From assembly GCA_021397835.1 (NCBI GenBank), contig JAJFZO010000034.1:9563501-9627500 (forward strand): 64,000 nt of DNA, in the 5' to 3' direction. Shown piece by piece: positions 11,908-22,978 of this stretch. Each line of letters starts with the position of its first letter. Position 1 is the first letter of the stretch. The DNA comes from Moringa oleifera. Lineage: Eukaryota; Streptophyta; Magnoliopsida; Brassicales; Moringaceae. The notes below the pieces were generated by a model. That model saw only the letters and a program-made list of their open reading frames with translations, had not been told where the DNA came from and did not search any database. A program made the position numbers and the translations under genes.

Positions 11908-14390
11908 AATTGGATCATGCGGATGTTTTAACTTTCATTCTCGTTGAAGTTGACAAGTTTCCTTTCCCCGCTAATTTGCAAATAAATGCAATAAATGCTC
12001 TAATATGTTATGGTTTCATCGTGCATGCTCGATTTGGAATGCCTGGTATTGATCAGCTCTCTACAGAGTTAATTATGAACTCAGGTGCATGGAATGTATG
12101 TCAGGGGCTGTAGCAGTCTTAAGAATTTTTAAACTGGTTCAACCAATTGGTTCTGCTCTTGTTTGGCTGACTCAATTCCCGATGAAGATTGGTTTCAGAA
12201 AATTTATTCACATCTTTCTCTTGTCTGTTTTCTTGGGGCAATGTTCTTGTTCAGCAGGAGTGACAATTTTTATGACACTTATAGCAGGGATCAAATCTAA
12301 TTGCACAATCACTTGAAATGGTGGATTAGATCAAAGTATCTGCCATACCTTCTAACTATCATTTCAGAATGCAATAAATGTCCTTTACCTGATGTAGATT
12401 ACCTAAATTGAATATTATCAACCAATTCAAAAGACTTGCCTTTGTTACTTATATGCCAGCCACGTCTCTCTGTTTTAATGTTCAATTTTTAGTTAGGTTG
12501 TTATTTATTTATTTATTTTTTGCATATCTATTGGTATTCAAGTTTCGGAAACTGTTGCAGATTTGGGCATGTATATAACAGTCTCCAGACTCGGCTTACA
12601 AAAACTTTGGTCAATGCACTTTTGGACCCAAAACGCTCGTCGACTCAACACTATGGTGCAATTCAAGGGTTAGCAGCTCTAGGACCTAATGTGGTACTAT
12701 CTTCTCTTAAGCTTCCTGTTTTTTTTAAGAAAGTTTCTTCCATTAAATTCCTGTTGGACATTGTTTTTCATTTCACGTCCTTGGTTGCTGTCAAATGTTT
12801 GGTTTAGCAGCAGTAAAACAGGGGAGAAAAGCAACGTTAATGACAAGATGTTTCAATGTCTTCGTTGATTTCATCAGTATTCTCTCTGGACCTCTACTGC
12901 TCTTGGGGATCTATTTTAACATTGCAAGGTTAGACCTTCCTAAGAGTTTCTTCCGTATAGATAAATCTTGCCCCTTTCCTTTCCGAACCCATGAAACATT
13001 TTGTGCCATATGATTGAGAGGGAAACAGAAAATTAAGGAATGACTCCATGTGCTATGTTTAGCGGGAGAAAATCGGGAGGATGGAAGACGAAGGGGAAAG
13101 ATTGGAGGCCAGACCATTCTTTTGATGTGTTCTGAACCCAAGAGAGTAGTTACCACTGAAACAAGAGGGAGAGGGAAAAAAAAATTAACTAATGGTTCCA
13201 TGTCCACTTTGTTTAGTAGGAGAGAAAACCAGGAGATTGGAAGATGGAGGTGAGAAAATGGAGGGAAGGCGATGCTTTTCTCTAGCATGGTAAAGAAGCA
13301 CAGGATGGAAAAGGGAGTAACGTGGCAGATCTTCTTTTACTAAAATTTTCAGACCTCCCAAAATGAAAAGAACTGGGACTGGAATGTCAAAAGAAGATGG
13401 GTGTAGTCATTTTCCTTTTTTCTCTTTTTGGCTTTTCCTATTTCGACATGCAATACAGGCTTCTCTATGAAGCCCATTTAGAAGAAAATAATCCTTTCTT
13501 CTCTTCTCAATTTGTTGTCTAAGTTTTCAACTTTTTTTTTTTTTTCAATCCGGAAGGAACTTCTTCTTTGGTGTCATGTTTTTGGTGGTTTTTCTTAATA
13601 GACTATGATAATCATCGTATTTGTCACTAAATATTGATCAGAGTTGCTGCTTTTTCTGCAATCTTTGAGACCTTTGACTTGTTTAGATGGGGCTTGCTTC
13701 ACATGTAGGTTCGCCTTCTCATTCTGCCGAATCTTGAGCCATATCTTCGACTTCTTGAACCAGAGATGCTTCTTGAGAAGCAAAAGAATGAGATGAAGAG
13801 ACATGGAGCTTGGTGCGTGTATGGGACATTGTTGGTTAGTCATTGTTCTGATACAACGGTTATTCAAACGTAATTTTTTAAGAATGTGCATGTAATGGTT
13901 ACAATGGGACTTGCTCTTTCCAGCGCGCAGCAGGTCAAGGTATATATGATCGCCTTAAGATTTTCCCAGCTTTGCCATCGGCTAGTCCGAAAGCTGTCTG
14001 GAAGAGAAATGAACGTGTTATTACTTCCCTGCCAAGTAAGCCAATTTTTCTTGTTTGTTCCAGACTGTACAGTAATTGTTCTGATGTGTATGCCACGCTT
14101 ATAAACTGGGAATCAACAAGATAAGCGGAGGGCAAGCATGGAACCTCTGGAGCAGCAACCACCTCTGAAGAAAATAGCAACTGATGGCTCAGCTAGTTTA
14201 GTGCCAAGTGTTGATGAATTTAAATTACTGTTTGAAAGATTCATCAGAGGACTGAGTCTTCCTCCACTAGGAGAAAACTCAGCCACTAACGAACAAATTC
14301 TATCCCATGATTCATCACCTCTTATCTCTTTAGTGTACACATGGCACACATGCAACACTTCTCTCCCATGGAATCCTCCCCTATCTCCAC

Positions 14391-14398
14391 TATAAATA
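14391..14398 (+). promoter_or_regulatory. TATA box of the Copia-2 5' LTR
   Basis: tataaata preceded by ctccac, about 180 bp into the LTR, with the same sequence at 19523-19530 in the 3' LTR. The transcript would start near 14420, just upstream of the telo-box cluster. Confidence 0.75.
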
Positions 14399-14490
14399 GC
14401 TCCCCTTCCTAGCTCCTAAATCATTTATCAAGCTTTAAGTTTTCTTATCTCCTCTCTTCTCTTCTCCTATCTCCTCATGTATTTCCCTAA

Positions 14491-14587
14491 TTTAGGGTTT
14501 TTCTAATTTAGGGTTTTATCCCTTTCTTAAATTAGGGTTTTACTTTTCCCTAATTTAGGGTTTTACTATTTCTTATCTTTAGGGTTT
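14491..14587 (+). promoter_or_regulatory. five telo-box-like motifs in the Copia-2 LTR leader
   Basis: TTAGGGTTT occurs five times (14492, 14508, 14532, 14556 and 14579). This is the reverse of AAACCCTAA, the plant telo-box bound by TRB and Pur-alpha type proteins. In the 3' LTR three copies are intact (19624, 19640, 19664) and two carry transitions. Confidence 0.7.
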
Positions 14588-14910
14588 CATCTTTTCTTTC
14601 TAAAAAAGAAAAATAAAATCCTAATTTATTTGTTCTATCCGGATTCCGAGCAAATCTAAAGGAGGTGTAGTATTACCAGATTCCTACTGTGCATAGGAGA
14701 TCCGAGACAGAAATTTCTGGGCTGTTTTATCCTTGGGACGACGGGGCTATAGACTGCTGCACATCGAAGGCAGAGCCGCGAAACGTCTTAAAGAAAGCGA
14801 CTTAGTCCGCGACTCAGCCTACTGGAATTTTGGTAATATCTTTCCTATTTACTATTTATTTCAGCTGATACAGTTTGCAAATATAATAATTTTAAGACGT
14901 TTCGATTGCC

Positions 14911-17900
14911 ATGTCTGCTGTTATATTTACTGCTGAAATAACATCTGCTAGCGCCGATCTAAATAAACCATTTCACTTTGAAGGGGCTCATTTCAAAAGA
15001 TGGAGACAAAAAATGTTGTTTTTCTTAACCATGAAAAAGGTGGCTTATGTAATTCATACAGATAAGCCTGTTTTGTCTGATGAATCCACAGATGCTGATA
15101 AGAAAAGTCTTGAATCATGGGTAGAAAATGATTTTTTGTGCAAGAATTTTATCCTGAATGGATTATCTGATGATCTTTATGACTATTATAATTCTGATAA
15201 ATCTACTAAAGAGATCTGGGAAACACTTCAGAAGAAGTATGATACTGAGGAGGCTGGAGCTAAGAAATTTGCAGTAAGTAGATATATGAGATTCATGATG
15301 ATTGATGATAAGTCCGTGGAGACTCAGTCACATGAACTACAAAAAATAGTGCATGAGATCATCTCAGAAGGTATGCCTTTGCTTGAGCAATTTCAAGTAG
15401 CAGTTATGATAGATAAATTACCCCCTAGTTGGAAAGATTTTAAGAATATCCTTATGCACAAGAGTAAAGAGCTTTCTCTGGAAGGGCTCATTACTCGCCT
15501 TAGGATTGAGAAAGAAGCCCGAAAGCAAGATCAGAGAGAAGAAGTGCTCGTTGTCTCCAACAACGTGGCAAATAGAAGGTCCTCTGTGATTCTGAAACCA
15601 AAAGGAAAGAACATGAAGAATCAGAATCGAAACATCAACCAGAACCGAAAGAATCAGAATGGGAACACCTCACGAAACAGATCCAAACCACCCCAGGGAA
15701 ATAGCACATTCATGTGTTATAGTTGTAACAAGCCTGGTCATATGGCCAGGAATTGCCGAAATAGGCCTCGTTCTGCTCCACAGGCGAACCTAACCGAAGA
15801 GCAATTGATTGCTATGATCTTCGAGGTTAATCTTGCTGAAGGATCTGAGGGGTGGTGGGTGGATACTGGCGCTTCTCACCACGTCTGTTTTGACAGAGAT
15901 CTGTTTAAGTCTTATTCTGTATCTGAGGATAAGAAAGTGTTACTGGGAGACTCCCATTCCACTATTGTCGCTGGTACTGGTGAGGTGGAATTAAAGTTTA
16001 CCTCTGGAAGGACCGTCATACTAAAGGATGTTCTGCACACTCCAGAGATGAGAAAGAACCTAGTCTCAAGCTATCTTCTCAATAAGGTTGGGTTTACCCA
16101 AACCATAGGAGCTGATCTTTACATAATAACAAAGAATAATGTCTTTGTTGGGAAGGGCTATGCTACTGATGGCATGTTTAAATTGAACATTGACATGAAT
16201 AAAGTATCATCTTTTGCCTACATGTTGTGCACTTTTAATACTTGGCATGCTAGGCTTTGTCATGTGAATAAGCGATTAATTCAAAACATGAGTAACTTAG
16301 GACTCATCCCTAAACTATCTGTAGATGATTTTGAGAAATGTGAATATTGTAGCCAAGCTAAGATTACAAAAACCCCACATAGGTCAGCGCTTAGAGAGAC
16401 TGAACAGCTTGAATTAATTCATTCTGACATTTTTGAATTTGATAGTATTTTAAAGAAATGGAAAAAGATATTTTATAACATTCATAGATGATTGCTCTGA
16501 TTACACTTATGTATATCTCATGAAAAATAAAAGTGAAGCATTTGAGAAGTTTAAGCTATTCTTAACTGAAATAGAAACTCAATACAATAGAAAGGTAAAA
16601 AGACTACGAAGTAATAGAGGTACTGAGTATGATTCTGGTCCCTTTATTGAATTTTACAAGACCAAAGGAATAATACATGAAAGAACTGCACCCTATTCTC
16701 CTGAGATGAATGGAAAAGCTGAAAGAAAAAATAGGACTCTTGCTGAATTAATAGTAGCTACTCTATTAAATTCTGGTGCAGCTTTTCATTGGTGGGGAGA
16801 AATTTTGCTGACTGTATGCTATGTGCTTAATAGAATCCCTAAGAGTAGAAGTAAAGTATCTCCCTATGAGATCTTAAAGAACAAAACACCTAACTTGTCC
16901 TACTTAAGAACATGGGGGTGCTTAGCTTATGTTCGAATTCCTGATCCCAAAAGAAATAAGCTTGCTAGTAGAGCATATGACTGTGTTTTCATAGGATATG
17001 CTATAAATATTAAAGCTTATAGATTTTTTGATTTAAAAAGGCAAGTTGTCATTGAATCTAACGATGTAGACTTCTATGAATATAGATTTCCTTTCAAATC
17101 GAAGAATATTAGGGGCTCTATTTCTAGTAATCAGCCAAATGATAGAAGTGATCAACCAATTGAAGAAGAAGAGCTTAGGCGGAGTAAACGAATTAGAACT
17201 CTTAAGGACTATGGAGCCGAATTTTATGCATACACCTTAGAGGAAGATCCCCACACACTCAAAGAAGCTTTGTCTTCTTTAGATGCTAACTTGTGGGAAG
17301 AAGCAGTAAATGATGAAATGGACTCTCTTGAGTCCAATAAAACTTGGCATCTAACAAACTTACCTCTAGGGTGCAAAGCTATAGGTTGCAAATGGGTACT
17401 GAAGAAAAAATTAAAACCCGATGGTACAGTTGAGAAATACAAGACTCGCCTAGTAGCCAAAGGGTATAGACAAAGGGAGAATGTGGATTTCTTTGATACT
17501 TTTTCTCCAGTTTCTAGAATAACCTCCATACGGGTGTTAATAGCACTAGCTGCTATACATGACTTAGTTATACATCAAATGGATGTAAAAACTGCATTTT
17601 TAAATGGAGAATTAGAAGAAAAAATTTACATGAAACAACTTGAAGGTTTTGTGATTTTAGGCCAAGAAAACAAAGTTTGTAAACTGGACAAATCATTGTA
17701 TGGTCTGAAACAAGTGCCTAAGCAATGGCACAAAAAATTTGATAATCTTGTCATCTCACATGGATTTAAAGTGAATGAAAGTGATAAGTGCATTTATTAT
17801 AAGATTGAAAATAATCTTTGCACTATCATATGTCTTTATGTGGATGACCTACTTATCTTCGGCTCCAACATTCATGTCATAGATAAAGTAAAGTCCTTAC

Positions 17901-18783
17901 TATATGCTAATTTCGACATGAAAGACTTAGGAGAAGCGAATATAATTCTTGGAATAAAAATTACTAAGTCAACAAAGGGACTTTCTTTGGATCAATCACA
18001 CTATATTGAAAAGATCTTAAAGAAATATAATTACTTTGACTATAAACTCGCTTGTACTCCATATGATCCTAGTGTTAAATTGCTCAAGAACACTGGAGAC
18101 AGTGTTAGACAAACTGAGTATGCGAGCATTATAGGTAGGTTACGTTATGCTACTGACTGCACTAGGCCTGATATAGCTTATGCTGTGGGGTTACTCTGTA
18201 GGTTTACCAGTAGACCTGGTATCGAACATTGGCATGCTATTGAAATGGTCATGAGGTATCTTAAGAGAACCATAAACCTTGGATTACATTATCAAAAGTT
18301 TCTCGCTGTTTTAGAAGGATACAGCGATGCTGATTGGAACACCCTTTCAGAAGACTCCAAAGCAACAAGTGGTTATATTTTCAGTATTACCGGTGGAGCT
18401 GTTTCATGGAAGTCCAAAAAAAAACTATTTTGGCTCAATCCACGATGGAGTCTGAATTGATAGCACTAGCTACAGCTAGTGAAGAAGCAGGCTGGTTAAG
18501 AAGTCTGCTAGCTGAGATCCCGTTATGGGAAAGACCGATACTAGCCATTTTGATCCACTGTGATAGTACCGCGGTTATTGCAAAAGTTCAGAACCGTTAT
18601 TATAATGGTAAGAGACGACAGATACGTCGTAAACATAGTAATGTTAGAGAGTTCCTCTCTACAGGAACTGTTAGAGTGGATCATGTACGGTCTGATGATA
18701 ATTTAGCTGATCCTTTGACAAAAAGACTAGCTAGAGAGAAGGTTTTTAAAACCTCGAAAGAAATGGGACTAATGCCCGTATAG
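14911..18783 (+). pseudogene. Copia-2 gag-pol, nearly intact
   Basis: Starts at ATG 14911 (MSAVIFTAEITS). Gag carries one zinc knuckle, CYSCNKPGHMARNC (15715-15756). Protease has WWVDTGASHHV near 15855. Integrase has the HHCC region (HARLCH to CEYCSQAK), HSDIFEF and DDCSDYTY. Reverse transcriptase has LYVDDLLIFG near 17838. RNase H has GYSDADW near 18320 and LADPLTKR near 18705, with the stop at 18781. There are no nonsense codons. Only two small indels break the frame: one near 16456, just before RNGKRYF, best read as loss of 2 bases, and one near 18420 in an A-run after WKSK, loss of 1 base. Their shifts sum to a multiple of three. The gene lies in the sense direction of TAF6. Confidence 0.93.
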
Positions 18784-19329
18784 TGATGAGTCACTCATGA
18801 TGGTAACCCAACCTATGGATTGGAGATCCCAAGAAATAGGTTCAAAGGATAATAACAAGTCATGAAGTGATAGAAAAAGAAACATACTATTTGAAGTCTT
18901 ATTCTACTAGAAGTATGGAATCCTGAAGCGAACGAAAAAGGCTGAATTAAATTCTTAATGAGCTCTATACTCTATATAGAGTGGAGTATCCAGCTACAGG
19001 AATACTCTTGATAGGCTCACCTATGTGAATGTGAAAGTTTGGCTGCTTTCTATGAAATTTTTGGGCAAATTCTCTAAAGCATTCACTATACTGGGATATG
19101 CGTGCATGGCCAAAAAGGCACGGGCTTTTCTCGAACTACACCTCAGAAAGATTGTGTGTGAGATGCTGTTGAAAATAGAGTTCAAAACTATGAGTTACTC
19201 TAGTATAATCTAAAGCATCATCACTATGCAAAGGTTCAAGTCAAGAGACACCTCTGCTTACGCATAATCTTATAATCTTGATAATGCTCGATGAAAAAAA
19301 AAAGGGGGGGATTTTTTAATTTTAAATTT

Positions 19330-19339
19330 AAGTGGGGGA
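19330..19339 (+). other. polypurine tract of Copia-2
   Basis: aagtggggga, directly before the 3' LTR start (one t between), is the plus-strand primer site expected in LTR elements. A second G-rich run (about 19292-19311) lies just upstream. Confidence 0.85.
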
Positions 19340-19340
19340 T

Positions 19341-19979
19341 TGTTGATGAATTTAAATTACTGTTTGAAAGATTCATCAGAGGACTGAGTCTTCCTCCACT
19401 AGGAGAAGACTCAGCCACTAACGAACAAACTCTATCCCATGATTCATCACCCCTTATCTCTTTAGTGTACACATGGCACACATGCAACACTTCTCTCCCA
19501 TGGAATCCTCACCTATCTCCACTATAAATAGCCCCCCTCCCTTGCTCCTAAATCATTTATCAAGCTTTAAACTTTCTTATCTCCTCTCCTCTCTTTTCCT
19601 ATCTCCTCATATATTTCCCTAATTTAGGGTTTTTCTAATTTAGGGTTTTATCCCTTTCTTAAATTAGGGTTTTACTTTTTCCTAATTCAGGGTTTTACCA
19701 TTTCTTATCTTTAGAGTTTTATCTTTTCCTTCTAAAAAGGAAAAATAAAATCTTAATTTATTTGTTCTATCCGGATTCCGAGCAAATCTAATCCGAGATA
19801 AAAATTTCTGGGCTGTTTTATCCTAGGGACGACGGGGCTATAGACTATTGCACACCGAAGGCAAAGCCGCGAAACGTCTTAAAAAAAGTGACTTAGTCCG
19901 CGACTCAGCCTACTGAAATTTTGATAATATCTTTCCTATTTACTATTTATTTCAACTGATACAGTTTGCAAATACAACA
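19341..19979 (+). repeat. Copia-2 3' LTR
   Basis: 639 bp, TG...CA, aligned end to end with 14209-14888 except for a deletion of about 40 bp after gagcaaatcta. Its TATA box is at 19523. Three of the five telo-box copies remain intact. Confidence 0.95.
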
Positions 19980-20273
19980 CCAAGTAATTCCTCACTATCT
20001 CACATACAAGGGGAAGGTGAAGGTGAAGGTCGAGCTCAATCAGGCGATACTGATGTGGGCCAATCATCACGTTCTGGGCGGATACATGATGATAACAGGT
20101 CAGGCACCATAAGTGGAAAGGACAAGGCAGAGGCTCTCAAAACGTCAGCTATCCTCCATCGGGTGTGGAAGGATGACTTAGACTCCGGGCGTCTGTTGGT
20201 GTCATTGTTTGATCTGTTTGGTGAAAGAATTCTTTCCTTTATTCCAGTTCCTGAAATGTCTTCGTTCTTGTGA

Positions 20274-20871
20274 CCTGTTGTAGGAAGACTGATATCTTTA
20301 CGCATATACTTGAAATCAAAATAGAATAATTGTGTGTTAAGAAAAAAAAAATTTATATTCAGTTTTGGGTGGACTTATATAATATTCATAGTTTGCATAT
20401 GAAATGCATTTTTTAGATGGTCCAATGTATCATCTCTTGATTATCCTTTGCCTCCCAATTTTAAAATATGGAACCCGTAGTTAACAGTGCAGTCTGCAGA
20501 AGAGGGAGATGGCTTTCATTTATTCATTTTAGCAGATTACCATTACTAACTGGGATGGGAGATAAGAAGCATCGAGTGGATTGTACTTCCTCAGCCTTTT
20601 TGCTCATGTCCAAGAAGAAGACTGTATGATATATCTGACGTTAGTAGGGCACCACAAGAATTGGAAACCTGTTGGTATTTACAGTAAAAGTTAACCTGTC
20701 TTAACCAGTAAGTGGTAGGAATCTACCATCTCCAGATCTTGTAAAAAATTGTCATTTTATTTCTCTGGGACTCAAATTTGGATAACAAGAAAGAAGATAA
20801 AATTGGAAGAAAGAGATGGCAGACGGTAGTGCCATTACCATGAAAACCCAATCGAGTTGCCAGCAAAAAAT
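20274..20871. other. 3' flank shared by TAF6 and the EF-hand gene
   Basis: About 600 bp between two convergent genes. No coding potential is seen; it should hold the 3' untranslated regions of both. An A-run is at 20341-20350. Confidence 0.6.
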
Positions 20872-21288
20872 TCAAGCGGCCAGCTGTTTGGTGGACTCCC
20901 TCTCGACAGCTTTCTTCAGGAAGCTGTCTTCTTCCAAGAGCATCTGAACAGGCAAAAACCCCATCCCATTGGCCATGGCAAGCATCATATGCTTGGTCTC
21001 TGCCTTGAACTCCTCCAGGTCCACTGCCCCATTGGAGTCATGATCAAACTGCAGAAACAGGGAGCCGTAAACGTGAGCGATCTCCTCAGGTTCTGTTTTC
21101 ACATCTACACCAAAGTGAGTCTCGAAAACCCTCAAGCTCTGCAGCTCCTTCAGCATCTCTCCGTACGAGAGTAACCCATCCTGGTCGGTGTCCAGACGAG
21201 CGAAACGATCGCATATGGAGACGTTGAATGCTTCTTCATCTTCAACAAAGTCGACAATGGTGGCACTATCCAGGAGTTCCACGCTCAT
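20872..21288 (-). CDS. EF-hand calcium-binding protein, 138 aa, single exon
   Basis: An intact 138-residue ORF from ATG 21288 to TGA 20872. It has two canonical EF-hand loops: DTDQDGLLSYGE (residues 33-44) and DHDSNGAVDLEE (82-93), each with Asp/Asn/Ser ligands at positions 1, 3, 5 and 9 or equivalents and Glu at 12. Both should therefore bind calcium. A hydrophobic stretch (MMLAMANGMGFLPVQMLL, about 101-118) follows the second loop. There is no signal peptide or membrane segment, so it is probably cytosolic or nuclear. It resembles small plant EF-hand family proteins of unassigned function; a specific partner cannot be named. It is intronless. A (TA)14 run about 125 bp upstream of the start forms or overlaps its TATA region. 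The first Met is chosen because it is the only one before the first EF-hand. Confidence 0.88.
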   Translation of the reverse strand: MSVELLDSATIVDFVEDEEAFNVSICDRFARLDTDQDGLLSYGEMLKELQSLRVFETHFGVDVKTEPEEIAHVYGSLFLQFDHDSNGAVDLEEFKAETKHMMLAMANGMGFLPVQMLLEEDSFLKKAVERESTKQLAA

Positions 21289-21408
21289 GGTGCTCTAGTG
21301 CTTCGGTATTAGGGGTTCGGATAATCGGATTGGATGAGGGTTTTTTAACGGATGAAAGAAAGTAGAAGATATTGATGTTGTCGACTCCACACGTTGGGGC
21401 AAGGCTGG

Positions 21409-21412
<4 letters not shown>

Positions 21413-21440
<28 letters not shown>
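21413..21440. repeat. (TA)14 microsatellite in the EF-hand promoter
   Basis: 28 bases of pure TA. On the minus strand it runs directly into tataaatacc, the best TATA-box candidate for the EF-hand gene, about 125 bp from its ATG. Confidence 0.9.
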
Positions 21441-21443
<3 letters not shown>

Positions 21444-22978
21444 TTGCCCTAGCTGACAAACAAGGATACTTGTGAATGCTGTTTCAAACACATTGGGGTC
21501 TTCGCCTCTTGTTTTTGTTTCCGATAGTTGTTCTGAATTCTTTCTGACTAATCCACCATATTTGATCCTTAATTCTTGCAGCTGAGCCATTGGGTCGTTT
21601 CCTTTTGGTCATCCAATGGGCTTCTGGTGTCGGGATGTCAAAATCTAAAGAAAGAAAGAAGAGAGCAACAAAGTCAGAAAGCAGAGTAATGAAATCCGCG
21701 TAAACCTCAGGAGTCTGACCCTGTTGACCAATGTGTCAAAAACAACGTGACGGAAAGCCCCCAGATTCAGATTTTTGTTTCGTGGGTTCCTCTGGAATGC
21801 TCGGCGGTTCAGCAAGGAAGAATCAAAATGTTCACCTCTCTCTGTGCTACGATTCCCTTTTTTTTTTACTGTAAGAAATTTATGCATTTGAAAGAGAACA
21901 ACATTTGTAAAGGAGATTAAAAAATTAAAAGAAAATCAGTTTGTGGGCTTTGATCCACCTCAATATCCTTCAAGGTGACACCAAATTGATTCAAAAGGGG
22001 CTCCATCAAAGACTGTATATCCACATTACATTGACAACCTTAATTTTGAAACATCATTTTTTTTAGTCAATCTAATAAAAGTATGGAGGACTTGCAGAGG
22101 GGAATGGGTTTGGACACTTGTTTAAGAGAAAGAAAATAAAGACAACAAGATTTCATGTATGTGGTGCTTCTTTCAAAATGAAGCAAGAGAGAGAAGAGAG
22201 AAACCTAAGAGAAGAACAAAACTTGCATTTTCTTTCCCCTAAAGTGCTGTCATAAAAATGGTTACTTGAAGGCTTTTGCAAGAAAGAGTAATTTTGATTT
22301 AAAATCGAAGGCAAAAAATATAAAAATTAATAATTTAGAATATTTTGAGATGAGAAAAACTTTTTAAATCAGAAGCAGCGAGTTAACTCTTTTTTTTTTT
22401 TTGAGACCCAATTGGTAGCTAAATATGATATAAAAATATAAATTTATTTAAATTTCTTTTAATAATAAATTTGATACGCCTCAGTTTAGTTTAAGTCCTT
22501 TCTCTTAATTTTTACACATCAAATTACTTAAAGTTTTTACTCATAATTTTAGTCCAAATGCAATGATCATATTTGGTTTGAAATCTATTAGAGTCTACTA
22601 ACCTCATTGTGATTCAATCAAAACAACGTGGGAATTAATGACAATATAAGTTCCACGATGTCATTCTTCCATCACTAACTAATTTGTGTCTCTGACGTCC
22701 TAATTATTAATTTAAACTTACAGACATATTTTATATTTGATGATGATGATGAAAAAGAAGAAGAATAATAATAATAATAATATGTTTATTTCTTTATTAA
22801 TTATAATAGCATCGTGTGCATCTTGCACTTGAACTTGCTCCAAAGACCACATCCATTTATTGCAGAAGTTTAAGAAAAAAATGAGAAACATGAAGATGAA
22901 GAGATATGGGCGCATGCATCTCTCATTTCCTTTATTTATATTAGCCAGTATGTGGTCAATGGGCTGATGCTGCTTTGT
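21441..22978. other. intergenic, no gene recognised
   Basis: AT-rich DNA between the EF-hand promoter and the 3' end of the glycine-rich protein gene. It contains an (AAT)n run at about 22764-22783 and poly-T tracts. The minus-strand ORF at 21645-21887 has no recognisable family features and is not called. Confidence 0.6.

Larger units (their letters stand above)
14209..14888 (+). repeat. Copia-2 5' LTR
   Basis: 680 bp, starts tgttgatgaattt and ends aatataata; the terminal CA has become TA, while the 3' LTR still ends aatacaaca. It holds a TATA box (14391), a cluster of telo-box motifs (14491-14587), and a segment at about 14652-14692 that the 3' LTR lacks. Confidence 0.95.
14209..19979 (+). 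mobile_element. Ty1/Copia LTR retrotransposon in the last TAF6 exon (Copia-2)
   Basis: LTRs at 14209-14888 and 19341-19979 enclose a gag-pol region read in the same direction as TAF6. A perfect 5-bp target duplication, ccaag, lies at 14204-14208 and 19980-19984. A polypurine tract (aagtggggga) adjoins the 3' LTR. Removing the element and one ccaag joins the TAF6 frame exactly, which fixes the boundaries. The LTRs differ at roughly 35 of about 640 aligned sites by eye, nearly all transitions, plus one deletion of about 40 bp in the 3' LTR. No standard Met-tRNA primer site follows the 5' LTR. Confidence 0.96.
7189..20273 (+). pseudogene. TAF6: TAF6 3' exons, disrupted by two Copia elements
   Basis: Five exons encode the C-terminal HEAT-like half of TAF6, the histone-fold subunit shared by TFIID and SAGA. 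They are 7189-7313 (LHQLMQSVVTCLV, NHWELRDFTAKLVALICE), 12561-12693 (RFGHVYNSLQTRL, HYGAIQGLAALGPNV), 13709-13834 (VRLLILPNLEPYLRLLEPEM, RHGAWCVYGTLL), 13924-14035 (AAGQGIYDRLKIFP) and 14121-20273 (NKRRAS, QQPPLKKIATDG, then HRVWKDDLDSGRLL, stop TGA 20271). Phases match and every intron is GT-AG. A Copia element fills intron 1 of this set (7355-11907, antisense). A second one sits inside the last exon after position 14208, and the frame continues exactly at 19985 once the element and one target copy are left out. The N-terminal half, including the histone fold, is not seen in the upstream 7 kb. Either it lies beyond the window across a very long intron, or this is a partial duplicate. As it stands the transcript would terminate or splice abnormally in the LTR. 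Confidence 0.88.

Noticed and set aside
11910..12316. ORFs of 67 and 75 aa between Copia-1 and the next TAF6 exon
   Set aside because: Intron sequence; no TAF6 homology and no splice support.
17224..17529. 101-aa minus-strand ORF inside Copia-2
   Set aside because: Shadow of the reverse transcriptase frame.
21645..21887. 80-aa minus-strand ORF upstream of the EF-hand gene
   Set aside because: No recognisable domain and no promoter or splice context.
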